Assembly (NCBI GenBank): GCA_016764535.1
Contig: JAESRR010000254.1
Span: forward strand, 13,255-20,953
Direction of reading: 5' to 3'
DNA: 7,699 bases
DNA from: Cohaesibacteraceae bacterium
GTDB taxonomy: Bacteria > Pseudomonadota > Alphaproteobacteria > Rhizobiales > Cohaesibacteraceae
Position 1 is the stretch's first letter, and each line of letters opens with the position of its first letter. Below the pieces are notes generated by a model. The model made no database searches. It was given only the letters and a program-made list of their open reading frames with translations, and was not told where the DNA came from. Both the position numbers and the translations under genes were made by a program. Positions 1-4,961 of this stretch are shown here, one piece after another.

Positions 1-1
1 A

Positions 2-64
2 GCTGAGATACTGAAGGAATTGAACCTCGATGCAGCTATCGGGAAAGAGGTGCAAAATGCCTGA
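2..64 (+). CDS. C-terminal end of a CaiB/BaiF-type (class III) CoA-transferase, partial
   Basis: An open frame enters from the left edge and ends at TGA 62-64. The visible residues are AEILKELNLDAAIGKEVQNA. The pattern 'EIL+ELNLD...I..L/V' resembles the usual tail of CaiB/BaiF family III CoA-transferases, which commonly end with a helix of the type E-x-L-x-E-L-G-L. Such enzymes move CoA from a donor thioester such as succinyl-CoA onto a carboxylic acid in the cytoplasm. The stop codon lies inside the start of the next gene (ATGCCTGA, 8-nt overlap), so the two are probably translationally coupled. CoA-transferase next to an HMG-CoA-lyase-like gene is a common bacterial pairing, which supports the call. 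Only 20 residues are visible, so the family assignment is an inference; the open frame and overlap are seen directly. Confidence 0.68.
   Translation, partial: AEILKELNLDAAIGKEVQNA
41..50 (+). promoter_or_regulatory. Ribosome binding site that selects the lyase start at 57
   Basis: The purine-rich stretch GGGAAAGAGG ends 6 nt before ATG 57, an ideal Shine-Dalgarno placement. The upstream in-frame ATG at 30 would add nine residues (MQLSGKRCK) that do not look like the family N-terminus, and its own SD-like GAAGGA sits 11 nt away. The downstream start is therefore preferred. Confidence 0.6.
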
Positions 65-995
65 CACCCTCAACAAAATTTATCATCCTGACAAAATTAG
101 CCTGCGTGAAGTGGGCTTGCGAGATGGTTTGCAAATGGTCGCCCAATTCCCTTCAACCGACGCCAGGAAACGCTGGATTTCCGAAGAATACGCCGCAGGC
201 ATACGGCATTTTGAAGTGGGAAGTTTTCTTCCAAAAGTCGGGTATCCAGCTTTTGCCGACGTAGAAATACTGGTAGATTATGCGGGGGACATCAACAATT
301 TACATAGTGTGGCCCTGTGCCCCAACCTGCGCGGCGCAAAAAACGCACTTAAAAGTAAAGTGGCTGAACTTACCTGTGTGGTTTCTGCAAGCGAGGCGCA
401 CAATCTCGCCAATCTCAATCGATATCAAAAACAGACCCTTGATGAAATAGCAATGGTTTGCGGGCTTCGGGATAAGACACATCATCGTCCCTTAATTAGT
501 GTCGGGATTGCGATGAGCTTCGGTTGTTCCATATCCGGGAATGTGGAACCCGGTGAAGTGGTGGATATCGCCGCAAAATGTTTTGAATCCGGAGTCGATA
601 TGGTGTGGCTCGCCGATACTGTTGGTTATGCAGGTCCCAAACAGGTTGAACATCTAATTGATAGGGTGCGAGGAAGCCTCGGCGATCAACCGATTGGTAT
701 ACATTTGCATGATACGCGAGGTCTTGGGTTGGCAAATGCCAGCGCGGCATTAAATGCGGGTGTTCGAGCACTTGATGCTTCTCTTGGCGGGCTGGGCGGT
801 TGTCCTTTTGTACCCAATGCAACCGGCAATATTGTGATGGAAGATCTGGCTTTTCTTTGCCAGAAAGAGGGTTTTGAAACCGGCATCGACATTGAAGCAC
901 TGGTTGCCGTTCGACGTATACTTGAAACAGAAATGCCCGCTGAAATTCTTTATGGGGGCTATGCCAAAGCGGGCTCTCCGCGAATAATACCATAA
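57..995 (+). CDS. HMG-CoA-lyase-like enzyme (DRE-TIM metallolyase family)
   Basis: This 312-residue cytoplasmic TIM-barrel enzyme belongs to the hydroxymethylglutaryl-CoA lyase family, which cleaves 3-hydroxy-3-methylglutaryl-CoA or related 3-hydroxyacyl-CoAs to acetyl-CoA plus a keto acid. Family landmarks are in the right order. REVGLRDGLQ (17-26) carries the catalytic Arg22 and the metal ligand Asp23. ADTVG lies at 186-190. HLHDTRG (216-222) carries the metal histidines 216 and 218. GGLGGCPFVPNATGN (244-258) carries the active-site loop Cys249 and Asn258. Length is normal. Several positions near the CoA/substrate site differ from the animal-type enzyme: GLQNEK is replaced by GLQMVA, and the GCPYEG-type loop by GCSISG at 156-161. 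It may therefore act on another 3-hydroxyacyl-CoA such as a citramalyl-type thioester (inference). It overlaps the CoA-transferase upstream, and the TRAP genes follow after 54 nt. Confidence 0.88.
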   Translation: MPDTLNKIYHPDKISLREVGLRDGLQMVAQFPSTDARKRWISEEYAAGIRHFEVGSFLPKVGYPAFADVEILVDYAGDINNLHSVALCPNLRGAKNALKSKVAELTCVVSASEAHNLANLNRYQKQTLDEIAMVCGLRDKTHHRPLISVGIAMSFGCSISGNVEPGEVVDIAAKCFESGVDMVWLADTVGYAGPKQVEHLIDRVRGSLGDQPIGIHLHDTRGLGLANASAALNAGVRALDASLGGLGGCPFVPNATGNIVMEDLAFLCQKEGFETGIDIEALVAVRRILETEMPAEILYGGYAKAGSPRIIP

Positions 996-1002
996 TTCAA
1001 CA

Positions 1003-1019
1003 GGAACCTTCCGGGTTCC
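1003..1019 (+). other. Small hairpin between the lyase and dctP genes
   Basis: GGAACC (1003-1008) and GGTTCC (1014-1019) form a perfect 6-bp stem with a 5-nt loop, 7 nt after the lyase stop codon. No run of T follows, so it is not a standard intrinsic terminator. It could protect an mRNA end and help set a higher level of the binding-protein message (inference). The 54-nt gap holds nothing else I recognise apart from the dctP ribosome binding site. Confidence 0.4.
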
Positions 1020-1035
1020 GAAATCACGAAAACCA

Positions 1036-1045
1036 AAGGGAGAAG
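1036..1045 (+). promoter_or_regulatory. Ribosome binding site of dctP
   Basis: AAGGGAGAAG ends a few nucleotides before ATG 1050. It is stronger than the sites of the two downstream TRAP genes, in keeping with the need for more binding protein than membrane subunits. Confidence 0.6.
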
Positions 1046-1049
1046 AACC

Positions 1050-2057
1050 ATGAATACATTGATCAAATTTGCATCTGTGGCAGGTCTGCTGGCTGCAGTA
1101 TCGGCAGGCACAACGACTGCGCAATCGGCCGAGGCCATGCGTTGTAGTCATCAATTGCCTCCAGCGCATCATATTGCTGTTGTGATCGACAAATGGGCCG
1201 CTGACATTGAAGCCGCATCAAACGGTGAAATCGATGTTCAAATCTTCGGTTCCAACAGCCTGACCGGTGCCAAGCAGAACGCAACGTCTGTTGCCAAAGG
1301 TGATATCGAATGCGCTTTCTCGATCAATCCGCAATGGGGTAAAACCCTGCCATTGATGAATGTGACGCTTGGGCCCTTCGCTGTTAGTAGTCTTGATGCA
1401 CTAAACAAGTGGGACGGGTCTGAAGCTGCCCAATTCCTTGAAGAAAAATTGTTGACCAAAGGTGTCAAGAACGTAACATGGTTGTTCACGACACGTAGTA
1501 CGGCCATTACATCCAGTGGTAAGGCCCTGATTGCTCCAGCTGATTTCGCAGGTGTTAAAATCCGTGGCCTTGGTCCTGTTCCCGATGCCGGGTTTGTCGC
1601 AATGGGCGCCGCGCCTTCTGCCATGTCGGGCAGCAAAGTGTATCAGGCGCTCTCAACAAATGTGATTGATGCCGGTTTGACAGACGTTTCGGCTGCTGTA
1701 TCGCGTAAATATTACGAGGTTCAGGATCACGTGACTGTGCTGCCGTTGTTCTCTGTCTATTTCCACGGTTATGTTAACCCAAAATGGTATGATGGTCTTT
1801 CCGATGTTGCCAAAGCTGCAATTGATGGTGCCGGTAAAAAAGCAGCTATCTGGGCAATTGAAGCTTCTGAAGTATCCGCAGCAAAAGCCCCATCAGCACT
1901 GACAGCAAAAGGCATGAAAGTTCATATTGCAACCGCTGCTGATATTGCTGCATTAAAAGCAGTAATGGTACCGGCATTTGACAAGGCGTTTGCTGATGCT
2001 TCAGGCGAAGATGGTAAAACCCTTATTGAACTTGTTGGCAAATTGCAGTCCAACTGA
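1050..2057 (+). CDS. dctP: TRAP transporter periplasmic solute-binding protein (DctP family)
   Basis: This 335-residue protein binds an organic acid in the periplasm and delivers it to the QM membrane complex for Na+-driven uptake. The N-terminus is a clear Sec signal peptide: MNTLIK, then a hydrophobic core at about 7-20, then an AQSAEA region with likely cleavage near residue 28-29. The mature part has the DctP fold signatures: a KWAADIEAASNGEIDVQIF segment (48-66) near the N-terminus, the VKIRGLG motif (169-175) whose Arg172 corresponds to the conserved arginine that binds substrate carboxylate in this family, and the KVYQALSTNVIDAG segment (196-209) equivalent to the family's 'Y.AL..G.VDG'. 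The length is typical. The carboxylate-binding arginine argues for a carboxylic acid ligand; which one is unknown. The gene stands directly before both membrane subunit genes and ends 5 nt before the next start. Confidence 0.95.
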   Translation: MNTLIKFASVAGLLAAVSAGTTTAQSAEAMRCSHQLPPAHHIAVVIDKWAADIEAASNGEIDVQIFGSNSLTGAKQNATSVAKGDIECAFSINPQWGKTLPLMNVTLGPFAVSSLDALNKWDGSEAAQFLEEKLLTKGVKNVTWLFTTRSTAITSSGKALIAPADFAGVKIRGLGPVPDAGFVAMGAAPSAMSGSKVYQALSTNVIDAGLTDVSAAVSRKYYEVQDHVTVLPLFSVYFHGYVNPKWYDGLSDVAKAAIDGAGKKAAIWAIEASEVSAAKAPSALTAKGMKVHIATAADIAALKAVMVPAFDKAFADASGEDGKTLIELVGKLQSN

Positions 2058-2062
2058 TCATT

Positions 2063-2617
2063 ATGAATATTGATCTTCAACAAAATGAAGGAGGGGCATC
2101 AGGTGCCCCTTCGAACGGCGAATATGAAAGCCTGCTGACCCGCTGGATTGGTTGGCTGGCTTTCGTCGCCAGTGTGTTCAGTGCCTTTCTTGTTGTCGTT
2201 ACACTGGGAATTACCGGGTTTAGTGTGTTCAGGCGTTACGTACTTGGCAGGCCGGTTACATGGACTGACGAACTCTCCGGATTTCTGGTGGTCGCGATTG
2301 TGATGCTTGGAGCAGCTGAAGTATTACGTCGCGGAGAACATGTCAGCGTTGATATTCTCACGGCAAAACTCTCTGGCACCAAAAAATGGTTTGTTGAATT
2401 CTGGTCCAATATTTCAGTTGCAATTGTTGCCGGGGTGTTGTCGCTGAGTGCGATAAATTCAGTACAATTTTCGTACAATATTGGTGTTTATTCTGACGGG
2501 TATCTGGAAGCACCCTTGTGGATACCGCAACTTTTTTTACTCACCGGAGCTGTGTTGCTGCTGTTACTTGCGCTTGCCCGTTCTGTTGATCTCATATTGT
2601 TTCGGATGAGCAATTAA
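2063..2617 (+). CDS. dctQ: TRAP transporter small membrane subunit (DctQ family)
   Basis: This 184-residue inner-membrane protein has four predicted membrane segments at about 30-55, 70-88, 112-131 and 152-173. The family hallmark after the first segment is present: FRRYVLGRPVTWTDELSGF (56-74), followed by the LRRGEHVSVDIL loop (88-99). DctQ proteins pack around the large subunit and help dock the binding protein. The first 25 or so residues are polar and probably cytoplasmic. ATG 2063 lies 5 nt after the dctP stop and has no Shine-Dalgarno sequence, so initiation probably depends on ribosomes finishing dctP. A strong SD-like AAGGAGGGG sits inside the gene at 2088-2096 but has no usable in-frame start after it. 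The stop overlaps the next start as TAATG. Confidence 0.93.
   Translation: MNIDLQQNEGGASGAPSNGEYESLLTRWIGWLAFVASVFSAFLVVVTLGITGFSVFRRYVLGRPVTWTDELSGFLVVAIVMLGAAEVLRRGEHVSVDILTAKLSGTKKWFVEFWSNISVAIVAGVLSLSAINSVQFSYNIGVYSDGYLEAPLWIPQLFLLTGAVLLLLLALARSVDLILFRMSN
2088..2112 (+). other. Hairpin with buried SD-like sequence at the start of dctQ
   Basis: AGGGGCA (2092-2098) pairs with TGCCCCT (2104-2110) to give a 7-bp, GC-rich stem with a 5-nt loop, extendable by a G-T and a G-C pair. The left arm contains most of AAGGAGGGG, a near-perfect anti-16S match. The structure lies within codons 9-17 of dctQ, just after dctP. Similar hairpins between binding-protein and permease genes are known to keep downstream expression lower; here that role is inferred. 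Confidence 0.4.
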
Positions 2618-3903
2618 TGCTTACATTTATCATTCTCGCCCTGCTGATACTTATGCTTTTAACAGGCATGCCAATCTTTGCCGGTCTTGCCCTGACATCC
2701 ATCGTGGTGACTGTCATTGCGGAAGGCAGCATTTCCAGTATTGCCGATACTGTTTTTGCGAAACTGGACAATGGTTTGCTCACTGCCATACCAATGTTTG
2801 CCTTTATGGCGCATGTGATGATCCGATCCAAAGTGGTTGATGATTTATATGATGCGGCGAATGCCATGGTGGGGCATTTCAAGGGAGGACTTGGTGTAGC
2901 AACCGTTCTCGCATGCACGATTTTTGCTGCTATTTCCGGGTCTTCGGTCGCCACAGCACTGACAATCGGGTCGAGCGCCATTCCGCAAATGAAGCGTTTT
3001 GGCTATCGCGATAGTGATACTTACGGCGTGATCGCAGCCGGTGGTACGCTTGGCATTCTGATCCCACCTTCAGGGCCGTTAATCCTTTACGCGATTGTAT
3101 CGGAAGCATCTATCGGAGCATTGTTCATTGCCGGCTTGATACCAGGCATCATGATGGCACTCTTGTTTGCGTTCTACTGTATGGGCCAGGCATATTTTCG
3201 TCCCGAAATCAGAGACAATGACTGGATCGGGTTTCGCGCCTGTGCACGGGCGATGGGGAAATCGATCTGGTCGTTATTGATGCCACCCATTGTGCTTGGT
3301 GGTATTTATATGGGCGTTTTTACAGCGTCCGAGGCAGCTGCGATCGGCTGTATTTATGCGTTGATGGTTGGGGTTCTGGTCTATCGCAACTTTGGCTGGA
3401 AGGATCTTGCACAAACAGCACATGAAACTGTGCGCACAACGGCGATGCTGTTTATGATCCTCGCCGCAGCGGCCATGTTTGGCCACGCTGTTACCATTAT
3501 CCGTTTACCGATTGAACTCATGGAAAGCGTAACTGCCATGGGACTATCTCCGATGGCATTTATCATCGCGATTATGCTGGTGATTTTTGTGCTTGGGATG
3601 TTTCTGGAGACCATTGCGATCATATTGATCACCACCCCAATTGTATTGCCTGCTCTGATGCAATTTGACGTCAATCTTGTCTGGTATGGCATTTTGCTGA
3701 TGATCAATCTTGAACTGGCCCTAATAACGCCTCCCGTGGGTATGAATTTGTTTGTTATCAAGGGCATTGCCCAGGCTCCATTGGCTGAAGTGATCCGGGG
3801 GGCGCTGCCCTATGTACTCATCCTGATATTGGGGCTTATTGCTGTTCTGTTGTTCAAGCCGCTGGCATTGTGGTTGCCGGAACTCGCAGGGTTTGGATTA
3901 TAA
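2617..3903 (+). CDS. dctM: TRAP transporter large membrane subunit (DctM family)
   Basis: This 428-residue, very hydrophobic protein with about 12 membrane segments forms the Na+/substrate translocation channel of the TRAP system. Recognisable motifs are GSSVATA (108-114) in the first helical hairpin region, the signature GGTLGILIPPS (142-152), FTASEAAAIG (235-244), and the second-repeat equivalent ITPPVGMNL (370-378). The paired hairpin motifs reflect the internal repeat of this elevator-type transporter. The length is standard (about 425-430). The start overlaps the dctQ stop by one base (TAATG), which implies translational coupling and a fixed Q:M ratio. Nothing looks truncated. Together with the two preceding genes it makes a complete, substrate-unknown TRAP transporter. 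Confidence 0.95.
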   Translation: MLTFIILALLILMLLTGMPIFAGLALTSIVVTVIAEGSISSIADTVFAKLDNGLLTAIPMFAFMAHVMIRSKVVDDLYDAANAMVGHFKGGLGVATVLACTIFAAISGSSVATALTIGSSAIPQMKRFGYRDSDTYGVIAAGGTLGILIPPSGPLILYAIVSEASIGALFIAGLIPGIMMALLFAFYCMGQAYFRPEIRDNDWIGFRACARAMGKSIWSLLMPPIVLGGIYMGVFTASEAAAIGCIYALMVGVLVYRNFGWKDLAQTAHETVRTTAMLFMILAAAAMFGHAVTIIRLPIELMESVTAMGLSPMAFIIAIMLVIFVLGMFLETIAIILITTPIVLPALMQFDVNLVWYGILLMINLELALITPPVGMNLFVIKGIAQAPLAEVIRGALPYVLILILGLIAVLLFKPLALWLPELAGFGL

Positions 3904-3914
3904 GGACTGCGCAG

Positions 3915-4058
3915 ATGTTAAGTACTGTTCTAAATTGGGTCTGGAAGCAGGAACAACCGATCATATTGACGTGGGCGGATGCATTGCCTGGTGCAATTGA
4001 TTGTCTGGCGGTTCAAGGTGGATATCCAAAAATGGGCTGTTTCAGGAGCATGAAATGA
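3915..4058 (+). CDS. Possible 47-residue small protein coupled to the dehydrogenase gene
   Basis: In the gap between dctM and the dehydrogenase, ATG 3915 follows AAGGA (3902-3906, overlapping the dctM stop codon) by 8 nt, an ideal ribosome binding site. The frame runs to TGA 4056-4058, which overlaps the next gene's start as ATGA. The product would start MLSTVLNWVWKQEQP and contain three Trp residues near the N-terminus. I do not recognise it, and it has no clear signal peptide or membrane helix. The arrangement fits either a translated leader that delivers ribosomes to the dehydrogenase start or a real small protein. It could equally be chance or a remnant of a decayed gene. The start, stop and SD are seen; expression is not shown. 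Confidence 0.35.
   Translation: MLSTVLNWVWKQEQPIILTWADALPGAIDCLAVQGGYPKMGCFRSMK
4044..4048 (+). promoter_or_regulatory. Ribosome binding site that selects the dehydrogenase start at 4055
   Basis: AGGAG lies 6 nt before ATG 4055. That start gives MTIGFVGLGQMG, with the dinucleotide-binding fold at the very N-terminus as usual for the family. An in-frame upstream TTG at 4001 would add 18 unrelated residues and is rejected. Confidence 0.65.
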
Positions 4059-4936
4059 CAATCGGATTTGTTGGCCTTGGACAAATGGGTACGCCGATGG
4101 CTTTGAGGCTGGCATCTCGAAATAAGGTTCTGGTGTTTGATCAGAATAATCAAGTTTGCGACGCCATTGCCAACTCCAATATATCGAGTGCTGAAACCCT
4201 CACTGAAATAGCAGCCCTCAAAATTATATTTCTGTGTCTGCCCAATGGCCCGGTTGTAGAAAAAGTCATTTTTGAAGAAGGCGGATTGCTGCTTGATCTT
4301 CAACCCGGGAGCATAATTGTTGATACCAGCACCATTGAATACAATACCAGTATTTCCATCGCGCAGCGTCTGGCCGAACGGGATATAATTTTCATTGATG
4401 CGCCGGTGTCCGGTATGCAGGCTCGTGCAGAAGGTGGTACTCTGACGATGATGTGTGGCGGTGATCAGACAATTGTTGATCAGGTTAAACCATTCATGGC
4501 GACGATGGCTTCCAATATCCTGTTCATGGGTGCGTCCGGCAATGGACAGCTGACCAAGCTGATCAATCAATTGTTGTTTGACATCAACGCTGCTGCGCTG
4601 GCGGAAATCCTGCCCATGGCTGTAAAACTCGGTCTTGATCCGCAAAAGATCGGTGATGTTGTGAATAGCGGTACGGGTAGAAGTTATGCGTCAGAATTTT
4701 TCATTCCCAATGTCCTCAAAGGCGATTTTAGCCAGGGCTATTCAATGAATGCGGCCTACAAGGATCTGGTTAGCGGAGCAGAAATTTCTGCCAAATATCA
4801 AATCCCGACACCTGTTCTTGCGGCCGCAACAGGAACATATCAGCAGGCCCTTCTCGCCGGACATGGCGAGAAGGATAAAGGCGGAATGATCACAGTCTAT
4901 GAAAATATGCTTGGTGTGAAATTCAGGGCAAAGTAA
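4055..4936 (+). CDS. NAD(P)-dependent beta-hydroxyacid dehydrogenase (3-hydroxyisobutyrate dehydrogenase family)
   Basis: This 293-residue cytoplasmic enzyme oxidises a 3-hydroxy acid to its semialdehyde, or the reverse. The N-terminal Rossmann motif GFVGLGQMG spans 4-12, and VFDQN at 27-31 ends the second strand with Asp29, which suggests NAD rather than NADP. DAPVSG (115-120) is the substrate-loop motif, GNGQLTKLINQ (162-172) carries the catalytic Lys168 and Asn171, and KDL (236-238) lies in the all-helical C-terminal domain. The length matches the family. The usual SGG of the substrate loop is SGM here, and K-x-x-N-N is K-x-x-N-Q, both seen in tartronate-semialdehyde-reductase-like branches, so the exact substrate is open. 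As the last gene of the plus-strand operon it probably handles a hydroxyacid or aldehyde released by the lyase route (inference). Confidence 0.88.
   Translation: MTIGFVGLGQMGTPMALRLASRNKVLVFDQNNQVCDAIANSNISSAETLTEIAALKIIFLCLPNGPVVEKVIFEEGGLLLDLQPGSIIVDTSTIEYNTSISIAQRLAERDIIFIDAPVSGMQARAEGGTLTMMCGGDQTIVDQVKPFMATMASNILFMGASGNGQLTKLINQLLFDINAAALAEILPMAVKLGLDPQKIGDVVNSGTGRSYASEFFIPNVLKGDFSQGYSMNAAYKDLVSGAEISAKYQIPTPVLAAATGTYQQALLAGHGEKDKGGMITVYENMLGVKFRAK
4849..4874. repeat. Perfect 10-bp inverted repeat inside the dehydrogenase gene
   Basis: CCTTCTCGCC (4849-4858) and GGCGAGAAGG (4865-4874) are exact reverse complements around a 6-nt loop GGACAT. The structure lies 62 nt before the stop codon and overlaps the codons for LLAGHGEK. 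There is no T-run on either side in either direction, so it is not a classical terminator. It could stabilise the 3' end of either convergent transcript (inference). Confidence 0.5.
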
Positions 4937-4961
4937 ATAACTGATCACCCTCGCTAAATGT

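Noticed and set aside
30..56. Upstream ATG as the start of the lyase
   Set aside because: The nine extra residues do not fit the family, the stretch is the coding end of the upstream gene, and ATG 57 has a better placed RBS.
496..993. Long minus-strand open frame opposite the lyase gene
   Set aside because: It is a shadow of a well-supported gene, with no recognisable domain or RBS; the composition is that of a reversed coding strand.
2085..2138. Short frame ATG 2085 behind or around the AAGGAGGGG sequence
   Set aside because: It is only 17 codons, out of frame with dctQ, and stops at once; it is probably chance, although the SD-like sequence is kept as a finding.
4001..4054. Longer N-terminus for the dehydrogenase from TTG 4001
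   Set aside because: The Rossmann fold starts directly at MTIGFVGLGQMG (ATG 4055), which has its own AGGAG; the extension has no family similarity that I recognise.
4013..4645. 210-codon minus-strand open frame opposite the dehydrogenase
   Set aside because: It lies antisense to a gene with clear catalytic motifs, and its product shows no domain pattern.
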